Shown in pieces: positions 15,860 to 25,400 of a stretch of 64,000 nt of DNA (positions within the stretch are counted from its first letter, which is position 1; every line of letters starts with the position of its first letter). The notes under the pieces were generated by a model that searched no databases, was not told where the DNA came from, and worked only from the letters and a program-made list of their open reading frames with translations. The DNA is taken from NCBI GenBank assembly GCA_958296225.1, contig OY282456.1:1550001-1614000 (forward strand). The letters run 5' to 3'. Source of the stretch: an uncultured Dehalococcoidia bacterium (lineage in GTDB: Bacteria; Chloroflexota; Dehalococcoidia; Lucifugimonadales; UBA3495). The position numbers and the translations under genes are program-made.

Positions 15860-16182
15860 CCCGGTTTCCTCCTGATGAAATCCGGTTCCCAGATGTCCCG
15901 GCTAGGGTAGTACGCTGTGATGACCGAGGCGATAAGGTCAGGGTTGTACTTGAATCCCCAAACAACGTGCAGAGGGTTGCCGGCGCGGTCATATTGCAAT
16001 AATAGCAGGGCCGGGCCTTCCCGGTCATCGGAGTAATCGGCAACCGTGACGGCGTCCATAATGCCGTAACTGACGTCTGCATTCATAATGCCGCGAGCCG
16101 CCATCTGCGCGCCGCCGTGTCCGCTGGGCAGCCAACGCCCGGCGGCGACCAGCGCCCGCGCCCGTTCCAGCAGGGTAGGCAT
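15856..16182 (-). CDS. DUF4258 domain protein, copy B
   Basis: A 108-residue protein, the same length as copy A. The start ATG at 16182 is chosen by matching copy A; a longer frame reaches back into the cyclase gene and is discarded. It has the same DUF4258 features: LLERARALVAAGRW, then SGHGGAQMAARGIMNADVSYGIMDAVTVADYSDD, then LLLLQYDRAGNPLHVVWGF and SVITAYYPSRDIWEPDF. It is 23 bases from the cyclase stop, so all five genes from the cyclase down may share a transcript. Confidence 0.75.
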   Translation of the reverse strand: MPTLLERARALVAAGRWLPSGHGGAQMAARGIMNADVSYGIMDAVTVADYSDDREGPALLLLQYDRAGNPLHVVWGFKYNPDLIASVITAYYPSRDIWEPDFIRRKPG

Positions 16183-16205
16183 ACCGGCCGCCGCCGTAGC
16201 TTGGC

Positions 16206-17129
16206 TTACAGAATCGCCACCGGATTCACCGGCGACCCCGTGCCGCCCACCACGCGCAGCGGGTTGATGGTCAGCATGAACTCCCAGCGTCCTTCCGCGG
16301 CGCAGGCTTCGGCCAGGGGCTGGAGCAGGGCGTTGTCCAGCAGGCCGATGCCGTAGGCGAAAATACTGCCGTGCACCGACCAGGGCAGGTCGTAGCCGTT
16401 GGGCGTGTGGTCCATCATGTCCCACACCAGCACGCAGCAGTCGCTCTGGCGGATGAACTTCAGGCAGGAGGCGTGCAGGCCGGGCCGTTGCGTGGGGTCG
16501 CTGCCCCAGATAGCGTTGCCGTCAGCGTTCCATTTCTCCCGGCCGCTGTACACCACCAGGGCGTCGCCGGGTTCCATCTGCACCCCTTGGGCGTCGCAAA
16601 TGTCCTGCATCTCCCAGGCGTGAACGGGCGTCTCCTGGGTTACGTAGTCGGCGCCGCGATGCCGAGGCACGTCCAGCAGCACGCCCCGGGTGATAATGCC
16701 TTCTTTCCAGTGGTCAACGGCGCCGTACTTGGCCCCGTCAAACTGTATCATCTCGTTGGGGTCTTTGCCGTTCCACATCCCGTTGGCGTCCCAAACGTGG
16801 CACAGCGCGTCCAGGTGGGTAGTGGCGGTGCCGTGATAAGAGATGCCGTAGTAGTCGGTGGACATACCGCCGCCCGGCTCCCGCGGCCCTTTCCGCATAT
16901 AGTGGATGGCCGGCGTTGGGTTGTTGGGCGCCGGCGTAACCGGAAACTCCCGGCTCAGCGACACGGCGCGACCGCTCTGAACCAGGCCGGCGGCGCGCCG
17001 CCGCTTGGCGTCGTCAACCATGTTGACCGCGCCCTTCTGGTCGTCCGGCCCCCAGCGGCCCCAGTTCACGTCGTCTTTCAGATAGCCCAGCACTTCCTCT
17101 CGGCTGGGCAGTGTGCGATTGGTAGTCAT
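16206..17129 (-). CDS. Cyclase-family (kynurenine formamidase-like) metal hydrolase
   Basis: A 307-residue protein starting MTTNRTLPSREEVLGYL, with GGAGG ahead of the ATG. The family motif H-G-T-x-x-T-H-x-D is met by YHGTATTHLDALCHVWDA about residues 88-102, and GVLLDVPRHRGADYV follows. Such proteins hydrolyse formyl or lactone bonds in aromatic breakdown, with Mn or Zn; the exact substrate cannot be told. Overall length is longer than the 200-residue minimal cyclase, typical of the larger bacterial cyclase clade. It may head an operon with the DUF4258 cassettes. Confidence 0.85.
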   Translation of the reverse strand: MTTNRTLPSREEVLGYLKDDVNWGRWGPDDQKGAVNMVDDAKRRRAAGLVQSGRAVSLSREFPVTPAPNNPTPAIHYMRKGPREPGGGMSTDYYGISYHGTATTHLDALCHVWDANGMWNGKDPNEMIQFDGAKYGAVDHWKEGIITRGVLLDVPRHRGADYVTQETPVHAWEMQDICDAQGVQMEPGDALVVYSGREKWNADGNAIWGSDPTQRPGLHASCLKFIRQSDCCVLVWDMMDHTPNGYDLPWSVHGSIFAYGIGLLDNALLQPLAEACAAEGRWEFMLTINPLRVVGGTGSPVNPVAIL

Positions 17130-17590
17130 CCTTAATCCCTCCGGCGCCGGTTGCGCGCTGGCCGCCAGATTGCCACGCCGGGCCGGGATTGGCAAGGCGA
17201 CGCTGGCGCGGCTGGCCCTTGGTCAATACAGCGCCCCCTCCCTGATTTCCTGGCCGGCTAACTCGGCTGCCTTCAATGCCACGCCACGCTGCTGCGGGTT
17301 TCACTTTGGCCTCGGTTCAGCAATACCGGCGCCAAAGCAGCGTTCCGATTTAGGTCGTGTCGTCAAATCATTTTGGCCCACAGCGCCAGGGCCCGCATCT
17401 GGCAATTTGCCAGAATTGCGTTGGATTTGGCGTCCACCTGGGTCGGACTCAACACCGGGGAGCTGGCCGCGGCCCAGACGCTGACCCTGCGGCTGGCCGG
17501 CTGGCCCGCACCGGGTTTGGAAAGATGCCGACTTTGTGATAAAATGCGCAAAGCGGGCGCCAAAACCAGCCCCGAACCGGAGGAGAAAAT
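17130..17590. other. Intergenic 461 bases between the cyclase and the selenoprotein gene
   Basis: Holds the selenoprotein promoter near 17517-17545. The rest shows no convincing gene; an open frame of 81 codons at 17373-17618 runs across the selenoprotein ribosome site and shows no family. Confidence 0.5.
17517..17545 (+). promoter_or_regulatory. Sigma70-type promoter for the selenoprotein gene
   Basis: TTGGAA at 17517-17522 and TAAAAT at 17540-17545, separated by exactly 17 bases, end 45 bases before the ATG. Confidence 0.55.
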
Positions 17591-17878
17591 ATGGAAGGCA
17601 AGGTTCAGATTGAGATAACTTACTGCGTGCCTTGACAGCACCACGCTACCGCCACGTGGATGGCGAACGAGTTTTTCCGGGCCTACGGCGGCGACGCTGC
17701 GATTACCATTTCGCCGCGCGGCCAGGGCATCATGGAAGTTTTCATGGACGGCGAAAAGATTTTCGACAAGAAGGCCGAGGGGAACATCTACCCCGACCTG
17801 AGCCGCGTCCGCAAGATGAAAGAGGCCATCTCCGCCAGAATCGCGCAGACCGATTTGGCCATAGCCGCCGACGACTAG
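17591..17878 (+). CDS. Rdx/SelW-like selenoprotein, in-frame TGA at 17633 read as selenocysteine
   Basis: From ATG 17591 (GGAGGAG just ahead) the frame reads MEGKVQIEITYCVP, then TGA at 17633-17635, then QHHATATW and MANEFFRAYGG to a TAG at 17876-17878: 95 residues including the TGA. This is the Rdx/SelW/SelT/SelH family: strand, C-x-x-U/C redox motif, helix, then ITISPRGQGIMEVFMDGEKIFDKKAEG. The TGA falls exactly at the second redox position (C-V-P-U). Annotation from the first downstream ATG (17660) would lose the whole active site. The protein is a thioredoxin-fold oxidoreductase. The window also encodes selB, so the decoding factor exists. Confidence 0.9.
17641..17659 (+). promoter_or_regulatory. 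Candidate bacterial SECIS hairpin
   Basis: Five bases after the TGA, CCACG at 17641-17645 can pair with CGTGG at 17655-17659 around a nine-base loop. Position fits the element SelB needs to bind just after the UGA. The stem is short and no pairing program was run. Confidence 0.5.
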
Positions 17879-17913
17879 TCCACTAGCCCGGCGCTGCCCA
17901 CAGCCCAAACCGG

Positions 17914-17945
17914 GCCGCCGCTCTTTTACCGGAGCGGCGGCTTTC
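17914..17945 (+). terminator. Rho-independent-type terminator after the selenoprotein gene
   Basis: A perfect 10-base stem GCCGCCGCTC / GAGCGGCGGC with an eight-base loop, followed by a short T run (TTTCG). It lies 35 bases after the stop codon. Confidence 0.7.
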
Positions 17946-18113
17946 GCTAGCCGGGGTCTGCCGACATTTACTATCGTCCCGGGGCGAGGCGTAATCGTGA
18001 CCACGGACACGGCGCCGGGATGCAAAATCTTAACGCAGCGGCGCAAGGGTTTGCCAACTCCCGCCCTTTCGCGGGAATTGGGAATGAAACCTCAAAATAG
18101 CAACGGAACCTGA

Positions 18114-18785
18114 TTAGCCCGCGCCGGCTGACGGCAGAGGCCGCCCGGCCAGCAGCGGACACACCGCGCCGCGGACGGCGGCGGCAACATCCGCAATTGA
18201 GCCGGCGCCGGGGATGAGCCGCCAACCGGCCGGGCTATCGGCTGCCTGCTGCCGGAAACCCCGGCGGATGGCGCGGTGAAAGGCCAGCGTTTCATCCTCA
18301 AAGCGGTTGGGCGTCGCACCGGACGCAATGCCCAGCTCCGGTTGCCGGCTGCGGACGCGCTCCATACCGATGGCCGGGTCAATGTCCAGCAGGATGGTCA
18401 GGTCGGGATAGCGGCCGGCGGTGGCAAAATCGTTGAGCCAGGCAATCTGCGCCAGGTTCAGGCCGCGTCCGTAGCCTTGATAGGCCACGGTGGAGCCGGC
18501 AAACCGGTCGGCGATGACTATGCCGCCGGCGGCCAGCTGCGGCGCGATGACACGGCTCACCAGCTCGGCGCGCGCCGCCGCGAACAGCAGCAGCTCCGCC
18601 GGCGATGACAGCGCGCGCCCGTCAACCAGATAGGCGCGCAGGTAATCGCCCAATGCGGTGGAACCCGGTTCGTGCAGCAGCAGGGGACGATAGCCGTCGG
18701 CGGCCAGCGCGTTCTGCAACCGCCGCGCCTGGGTGGATTTTCCCGCGCCCTCGCCGCCCTCAAAGGCTATGAATACCCCGGACAT
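18114..18785 (-). CDS. tmk: Thymidylate kinase
   Basis: A 223-residue protein starting MSGVFIAFEGGEGAGKST, the P-loop (GGEGAGKST). The lid/DRx motif DRFAGSTVAYQGYGRG is at about residue 92. It converts dTMP to dTDP using ATP. Length is a little longer than the 200-215 residues usual for tmk. It sits next to the R3H ATPase gene, an arrangement common in Chloroflexota. The last residues (RPLPSAGAG) are not conserved. Confidence 0.95.
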   Translation of the reverse strand: MSGVFIAFEGGEGAGKSTQARRLQNALAADGYRPLLLHEPGSTALGDYLRAYLVDGRALSSPAELLLFAAARAELVSRVIAPQLAAGGIVIADRFAGSTVAYQGYGRGLNLAQIAWLNDFATAGRYPDLTILLDIDPAIGMERVRSRQPELGIASGATPNRFEDETLAFHRAIRRGFRQQAADSPAGWRLIPGAGSIADVAAAVRGAVCPLLAGRPLPSAGAG

Positions 18786-18877
18786 TGGCCCTTACTCCGT
18801 TTTTAATTCGGGCCACAGGCTACCGGATGATGCCGGGAAATGCCCGTTGCGGCGGGGCCGGATTTCCGGCAAAGCGG

Positions 18878-20569
18878 CTAGGGGCGGTAAATCAGCACGC
18901 CCCGTTGGGGGTCGCGGCCACGGCTGGTGGAGGCCAGGTTGAACTGCTGGGCGAGTATGTGCTGCAAGCGGCGGATGTAGGGGCGCTGCGGCTCCAGCTG
19001 CACGCTGAACTCGCCGGACAAAACCCGCCGGGCGGCGTCTTCCGCCTCGGCGCGCGCGGCCTCCAGCGCTTCGACGTTCGCGGCATCGCGGTCGTTTCCG
19101 CCGCGCCGGCCGGGCGCGGGGGGCAGGTCGATGCCCAGGTCACGGGCCAGGGTGGTCAGGAAATCGGCGACTTGCGGCGCGGTGTTCTTGCGGATTACGT
19201 ACACCGGAACGTTGTTGTTTTCGGCGACGCGCACCAGTTGGCTGCCCCGCCGGTAGTGGTTCTTGGTGGTCAGCAGCAGGCTGGCGCGCCGGAGTTCGCT
19301 CACTATCTCGGCGGCAACCCCGCGCTCGGCCAGGGCCGCTTCCACTTTGTCGCGGCTGACGCCAAAGAGGAATATACGGACGTCCAGCCGCCGGCCGGCG
19401 TCGCCGTCCCCGTCGGGGGCGTCCCGGTCGGGGGCATCCCGGAAGGTTTCGGGCGGATAGCGGTCGTATTCGCTTTGCTGGTCCGCGCCGCGTTGCTTGC
19501 TGCGCCGGCTGCGGATTTCATTGGCTGACCACGGGGCCGGGCCGGCCGCGCTGGGCCGGGGGGCCGCCGTGCGGGTTACGCTGCCGTCAGCGTCCATGCG
19601 GCGCACTTCCGGTTCGACCGGATAGCCACGGAGCCACTGGTCAACCACCTGGGCCACTTCGTCGTGGACGTACACTTCATCCCAATCCTGGATTTCCACC
19701 ACCACGTCGAAAGTGGGGGGCGCTTTGCGTTCCAGAACGGTTTTTTGCGTGCCCCGGAACCGGGCTTCCTGGTCGCCCAACGTTACCGTCTGGACGCCGC
19801 CAACCAGGTCGGACAGGGTGGGGTTCATAATCAGGTTGTCCAGCGTATTGCCGTGGGCGGTTGCCACCAGCTGGACGCCGCGCTCGGCGATGGTGCGGGC
19901 GGCGGCGGCCTCCTGGGTGGTGCCCATTTCGTCAATGATGATGACCTGGGGCATATGGTTTTCCACAGCCTCAATCATCACGCCGTGCTGTTCGGTGGGC
20001 GCGGGCACCTGCATCCGGCGGGAGTGGCCGATGGCGGGATGGGGGATGTCCCCGTCGCCGGCGATTTCATTGGAGGTATCGACGATGATAACCCGCTTTT
20101 GCGCCTCGTCGGCGAGGACGCGGGCGACTTCGCGGAGCATGGTGGTCTTGCCGACGCCGGGGCGGCCCAGGAGCAGGATGTTCTGGCCGCTGTAGGCCAA
20201 ATCCTCAATCATTTTGATGGTGCCGAACACGGCGCGCCCCACCCGGCAGGTGATGCCAACCACGCTGCCGTTGCGGTTGCGGATGGCGGAAATGCGGTGC
20301 AGCGTCCGCTCCATTCCGGCCCGGTTGTCGCCGCCGAAATCGCCGATGCCCGACACCACGTGCTGCAAGTCCTCACGGCTCACCGGCGCATCGTCAAGCA
20401 GAACATCGCCGTAAGAGAAGCGCGCTTCGGGTTGCCGCCCCAGGTCCAGGATAACCTCTAGCAGGTCATCCAGGGTTTCCCGCTCCTGGAGCCGTTCGGT
20501 AATCCGCGGCGGGAGCACGGCCAGCAGTTGCCGCAATTCGTCCTGGGCCAGTTGTTCGACAGTTACCAA
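18878..20569 (-). CDS. SpoIIIAA/Ycf45-like AAA ATPase with C-terminal R3H domain
   Basis: About 563 residues from a TTG at 20569, preceded by AGGGGGG; an ATG is not available near the conserved start. ATPase core: RPGVGKTT Walker A around residue 140, VIIIDEMGTT Walker B, TAHG sensor. C-terminus: an R3H-type nucleic acid-binding domain around RPYIRRLQHILAQQFNLAS (R-x-x-x-H) then SRGRDPQRGVLIYRP. The long linker is Arg/Asp-rich. Relatives bind single-stranded nucleic acid; the cellular role is unclear. Convergence of the motif set leaves little doubt about the family. Confidence 0.85.
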   Translation of the reverse strand: MVTVEQLAQDELRQLLAVLPPRITERLQERETLDDLLEVILDLGRQPEARFSYGDVLLDDAPVSREDLQHVVSGIGDFGGDNRAGMERTLHRISAIRNRNGSVVGITCRVGRAVFGTIKMIEDLAYSGQNILLLGRPGVGKTTMLREVARVLADEAQKRVIIVDTSNEIAGDGDIPHPAIGHSRRMQVPAPTEQHGVMIEAVENHMPQVIIIDEMGTTQEAAAARTIAERGVQLVATAHGNTLDNLIMNPTLSDLVGGVQTVTLGDQEARFRGTQKTVLERKAPPTFDVVVEIQDWDEVYVHDEVAQVVDQWLRGYPVEPEVRRMDADGSVTRTAAPRPSAAGPAPWSANEIRSRRSKQRGADQQSEYDRYPPETFRDAPDRDAPDGDGDAGRRLDVRIFLFGVSRDKVEAALAERGVAAEIVSELRRASLLLTTKNHYRRGSQLVRVAENNNVPVYVIRKNTAPQVADFLTTLARDLGIDLPPAPGRRGGNDRDAANVEALEAARAEAEDAARRVLSGEFSVQLEPQRPYIRRLQHILAQQFNLASTSRGRDPQRGVLIYRP

Positions 20570-20636
20570 TACGCCCCCCTGGTTGGTATTTACAAGGATG
20601 GACCGGATAAACGGGATTTGCGGATGGGCCGGTGAT

Positions 20637-21257
20637 TCAGCGCACTCTGGGAGTGTCAATTTGCGGCGCGGCGGCGTTGAAAGGGGGGCCGCCGGCCAGG
20701 GCGACGAAGTAGCGATGGATGCGGGCGTCGGCGGTGAGTTCGGGGTGGAAGGATGTTGCCAGCAAGTTGTCCTGCTGCACCGCCACCGGCCGGCCATCGG
20801 GCAGGGCGGCCAGCACGTCCACGGCGGCGCCGACGCGGATGATGACCGGGGCCCGGATAAAGATGGCGTGGTATGCCGCGGCGCCCAGCCCTTTGACGGT
20901 CAAATCCTGCTCAAAGGAATCCACCTGGCGGCCAAAGGCGTTGCGCCGCACGCCGACGTCCATCAGCGCCAGCGGCACCGGGTCCTGTTCGGTGATTTCC
21001 GAGGCCAGCATTATCATACCGGCGCAGGTGCCCCAGACGGCTTTGCCCCGGGCGGCCAGGTCGGCAACCGGCTCGCGCAAGCCGTACAGGGACATCAGGC
21101 GGCTGAGGGTGGTGCTCTCGCCGCCGGGGATAATCAGGCCGTCCAGTCCGTCAAGATGCGCCGGCAACCGCACTTCGGTAGCGGTAACGCCGATGCTGCG
21201 GAGCACGTGGCAATGCTCCGCAAAATCACCCTGTACTGCCAAGACGCCGATGTTCAA
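20637..21257 (-). CDS. pdxT: Pyridoxal 5'-phosphate synthase glutaminase subunit PdxT
   Basis: A 206-residue class I glutaminase: MNIGVLAVQGDFAEH, the nucleophile Cys in GTCAGMIML about residue 80, and the catalytic His-Glu pair in FHPELT about residues 173-178. It supplies ammonia to PdxS for direct assembly of pyridoxal phosphate. It follows pdxS on the same strand with a short gap, the standard pdxST operon. Confidence 0.95.
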   Translation of the reverse strand: MNIGVLAVQGDFAEHCHVLRSIGVTATEVRLPAHLDGLDGLIIPGGESTTLSRLMSLYGLREPVADLAARGKAVWGTCAGMIMLASEITEQDPVPLALMDVGVRRNAFGRQVDSFEQDLTVKGLGAAAYHAIFIRAPVIIRVGAAVDVLAALPDGRPVAVQQDNLLATSFHPELTADARIHRYFVALAGGPPFNAAAPQIDTPRVR

Positions 21258-21313
21258 CTAAATAACCAGCCCCTGAGCTTACGTTCCCGGTGTCGGGAGG
21301 GATTGGCCTCAGG

Positions 21314-22204
21314 CTAGACGCTGCGGGTAGCCAGCAGCTGCTCGGCGGGGATGGAGCGGGCGGAAATGCCGACCATCGCCTCGCCCAGGTCTTTGGACAC
21401 GTCGGCCAGGATATGGGGGTCTTGATAGTGGGTTACGGCCTGGACGATGGCATGGCCGCGACGCACCGGGTCGCCTGACTTAAAGATGCCGGAGCCGACG
21501 AAAACGCCGTCGGCGCCCAGCTGCATCATCAGGGCGGCGTCGGCGGGAGTGGCGACGCCGCCGGCGGCAAAGTTCACCACGGGCAGGCGGCCTTCCGCAC
21601 GGGTCTGCTGCAGCAGTTCGAGGCTTACCTGCATATCGCGGGCCTCCACCACCAGCTCATCATCGGGCAGGTTCCGCAGCTTGCGGATGGCGTCCTGCAC
21701 GGCCCGCATATGGCGGACGGCTTCCACCACGTCGCCGGTGCCGGCCTCGCCTTTGGTGCGAATCATGGCCGCGCCTTCCGAAATGCGGCGCAGAGCCTCT
21801 CCCAGGTTGCGGCAGCCGCAGACGAAGGGGACGGTGTAATCGTGCTTCCAGACGTGGTGCGTCTCGTCGGCCGGCGTCAGCACCTCGGACTCGTCCACGT
21901 AGTCCACGCCGAGGGCTTGCAGGATTTGGGCTTCGACGAAATGGCCGATGCGGCATTTCGCCATCACGGGGATGGAAACGGCGTCGATGATTTGGCAAAT
22001 CATCGTCGGGTCGCTCATGCGGGCCACACCGCCATCGGCGCGGATGTCGGCCGGAACCCGTTCCAGGGCCATAACGGCCACCGCGCCGGCTTCCTGGGCG
22101 ATGCGGGCCTGTTCCGGCGTAACAACGTCCATAATGACGCCGCCCTTGAGCATCTGGGCGTGGCCAGATTTCACAGTAAAAGTGCCAGTTAGGACGTCAA
22201 CCAT
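21314..22204 (-). CDS. pdxS: Pyridoxal 5'-phosphate synthase lyase subunit PdxS
   Basis: A 296-residue TIM-barrel protein: [32 protein letters not shown], the imine-forming lysine region MAKCRIGHF, and the second lysine in [10 protein letters not shown]. It makes pyridoxal phosphate from ribose 5-phosphate, glyceraldehyde 3-phosphate and ammonia from PdxT. GAGGAGG precedes the ATG. This is the DXP-independent route, expected for Chloroflexota. Confidence 0.97.
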   Translation of the reverse strand: MVDVLTGTFTVKSGHAQMLKGGVIMDVVTPEQARIAQEAGAVAVMALERVPADIRADGGVARMSDPTMICQIIDAVSIPVMAKCRIGHFVEAQILQALGVDYVDESEVLTPADETHHVWKHDYTVPFVCGCRNLGEALRRISEGAAMIRTKGEAGTGDVVEAVRHMRAVQDAIRKLRNLPDDELVVEARDMQVSLELLQQTRAEGRLPVVNFAAGGVATPADAALMMQLGADGVFVGSGIFKSGDPVRRGHAIVQAVTHYQDPHILADVSKDLGEAMVGISARSIPAEQLLATRSV

Positions 22205-22241
22205 CGGAGCGCCTCCTCTAGGTCAGGGAATGCTGCCGCCC

Positions 22242-22270
22242 ATTATAGCCGCCGTTGCCGGGCTAATCAA
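22242..22270 (-). promoter_or_regulatory. Sigma70-type promoter for pdxST
   Basis: On the minus strand TTGATT (22270-22265) and TATAAT (22247-22242) are spaced by exactly 17 bases, ending 37 bases before the pdxS ATG. Confidence 0.7.
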
Positions 22271-22412
22271 ATCGGCGTCCGGGCCGGGAGTTACGAATCT
22301 GCCGGGATGCACAGGATAGACCGGATATTGCTGATCTGCCGTCTCTCCAACTTGCGCCGGAGAGACGGCATTGCGGGAATGCCGGTGATAGTACGGGCGG
22401 GCGGGCCGGCTA

Positions 22413-25400
22413 TCACGGCAGCACGTAGGCCGCCGCAAAGGCCCCGAACTCGGTCACGCCGGCGGCGCAAACCCTCCGGCCCACGGCGTCATACTCCGCG
22501 CCCGACACCGCCTGCCAGCCGCCGCCGGATTCAGCATCAACGTACCGCAGCAGCGTCAGCGCCCGCTCCTCGGCCTCCTCCGCCAGCGCCCCGGCCACCG
22601 GCAGGCAGACGGTCAGCCCCGAGGCCGGCACATCCTCCGGCGCGGCGATGCTCACGATGGCTTGCGCTACGCCGTTCCGCCCCAGGCCGTAGCCCGCCGC
22701 CGTGCGTGGTACGCCATAGGCCGGCGATACCCGTACCACGCCGTGCGCCGCCAAGTCCGCCGGCGTGGTTGGCGTTACGGTTACGTTCCAGCGCGCTCCC
22801 GGCTCCGTGATTACCGTCAGAGCCGGCGCGAGTGTGTCGCCAGCCTGCCGGCTGTCCCCGGTGTCCGTTACCGACACCAGCACGGAGCCGTAGCCGCGGT
22901 TGGGGCCGTAATGGGCCAGGGTGGCGCTTTCGTCCGTATGGTTGGCGTCGCCGGCGATGGCGATGCTTACCGTTTGCCACTGCTCCCAGTCGGCGGCGGT
23001 AAAGCGCAGCTCGGCGGGAGTGGGCTGCACGTCCGGGTTGTCGCTGCGGATTCTGATTGTGGCACCGCGACCGCCGGGCCGGCCGGCCAGCCGCACCTGA
23101 TAGGTAGCCTTATGCCCCTCCGGCAACGCAATGCGCCGGGCGTCAAACCGGATGTTCAGGTTGTAGATGATGGGCGGCCGCTCAGGCTCGGTCTCAGGCG
23201 CGACGGCGGCGGGCTGGCCGGCGATGAAGGGGGAGAACCCGCTTACCGTGCCGCAGACCTGGTCGCCCCGCGGCCCCGAACCCGGCACCACCTGCCAGCG
23301 GCCGGAGCGGTAGTGCAGCAGCTGCGTGGAACCGTCGCCCCGGGGCAGGCAGATTTCCAGCCCGCCCGCCGGCGCCGCCGGCGTCACGCTGATGCCCACC
23401 AGCGTAGCCCCGTCCAGTGTGTAGCCGTCAAGCGTGGCCGGGATGCCCGACGGCACGCTGAACGTAATGGTCAAGTCCCCGGCCAGGCTCTGCGTCGTGC
23501 TGACCTCTACCCCGTCGGGAATGTCGGCCCCGGCATCGCTGGACACCGTAAGCGTGTGGGGGGCGATGGCGTAGATTGTTGAGGTGGCGGCCGACGACGG
23601 CGGCGGGGGCGTGATACGGATTCGCGCCGGCTCCTCGCTTTCGCTGGGGGCCGGCTCCCGCAGCAGCACGGGCAGCAGCGTGACGCCGCCGGCGACGCCC
23701 CGGATGGTGGGGGTGTGCGTCAGCCAGGACGCATTGTGGAAAGCGTCGTCGTCCGCCGTCGTGGTGACCGTTACCGTCAGGGGGGTGTTGTAGTCGGCAA
23801 CGGGGAAGGTTAAGGTCGCCTGGTCAACAGTGACTGCGGGGTTGCTGCTGGTGATGGCAACGGTTGTATCAGCCGGCGGGGCGGCAGCCAGTGCCACGGT
23901 GTAGATGTCGGTGTCCCTCTCCTCTATGGACAGCTCGGTGGGGGTCAAAGTAATGGCCGGCGCGGTGGTGTCCAGAACCATTACAGACCGGGTAGGGGCC
24001 GCCGCGCTGGCATAGCCGCTGGGCGTGCTGCCCGCGTCGGCGGCGGTGTGCGTCAGCGTGTCGCTGCCGTCAGTGAGGTCGGCGTCGGCCACCGCCGTTG
24101 CCGTTACCGTTGCCGTCTGCGACGCGCTCCAGGCCGCCCTGGTGAAAGTGAGGGTTGACGGGGACACCGCGACCTCGGAGTTGGCGCTGCTGATGGTGAC
24201 CGTTGCCGTGGCTGCTGGCCGGTGGCTCAGCGCCACGGTGTAGCTGGCGCCGGCGCTGGCGCCCTCGGTTACGGACAAGGTGCCGGTTTCCGACAGAACG
24301 ATGCTCCCCGTGTCATTGTTCGTAATCGTTACGGGCAGGGATGCGGTTTTGCCGGCATAGTCGCCGCCGCCGGCGCGGTGCGACAGCGTGGCGCGGCCAT
24401 TGGCCAGGTCGTTGTCATCCGCCGCGCGCACCGTTATGGTCTGCGGCGTATTCCAGTCGCTGGTAGGGAAGCTCAGCGTTCGGCTGCTGCCGTAAGTGGT
24501 TCCGCCGTCGCCGGAGATGGTCACCGCGCCGGACGCGGTGATGGTGACGGTTACCCCAGACGTGGGCTCGGTAGCCAGCTTCACGGTGTAGGTGTTGGTG
24601 CCCCCCTCCGTTACGGCCAGCGTAGATTCAGACAGCAGGATGTTGGGCGTGTCGTTGTCCATAACATTCACGGTCAGGGTTGCGTCGCTGACGCTTTCGT
24701 AGCCGCTGCCCGCGCCGGTGGCCTCGTGAGTGAGCGTTACCCTTTCGTTGACCGGGTTGTTATCGTTGGGCGCCTGGATGGTTACCGTCTGCGCCGTAGT
24801 GACTCCGGTGGCGAAAGTGAGCGTTTCGCTGCCGCTGAACGTCGCGCCGGCGTCGGGGCCGTCGATGGTTACGGCGGCGTTGTTGCTGGTGATGGTGACG
24901 GTTACGTTGGCCTGCGGCGCGTGGCTCAGAGCCACCTGGTAAGCGACGTCGCTGCCCTCCTCGGTTATGCCCAACGCAGCAGTTATGGCCGCGCTGTTTT
25001 GCGTCAGGAGGATGCTGGGCGCGGTGGTGTCCGTAACGGTTACGGACAGCTCGGCGTCGGTTGCGCTGCTGAACAGGCTGTCCACGCCCGACGTTGTATC
25101 GGTAGCAGCGTGGGTCAGCGTGTTGCCGGTGTCGTGAGACAGGTCGTTGTCGGTCAGGCCCCGCACCCTTACCGTTTGCGGCGAGTTCCAGTTGCCCGTC
25201 GCGAAACGCAGCGTTTCCTCATTGCTGTAATTGAGGCCGCTGTCGGGGCCGTCAATTTCCACGTCGTCGGTGGCGCTGCTGGTAATGGTGATGGTTACGC
25301 CGGCCTCCGGCTGGTGGCTCAGCTTGACGGTGTAGGTGGTGTTGCCGCCCTCGTTCACCGACAGGATGCCGGTTTCGGAGATGACGATGGTTGGGGTGTC

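Noticed and set aside
15856..16425. 189-codon version of DUF4258 copy B
   Set aside because: The extra N-terminus is the antiparallel shadow of the cyclase gene end; the 108-codon form matches copy A exactly.
17373..17618. An 81-codon plus-strand frame upstream of the selenoprotein
   Set aside because: It runs through the selenoprotein ribosome site and has no recognisable family.
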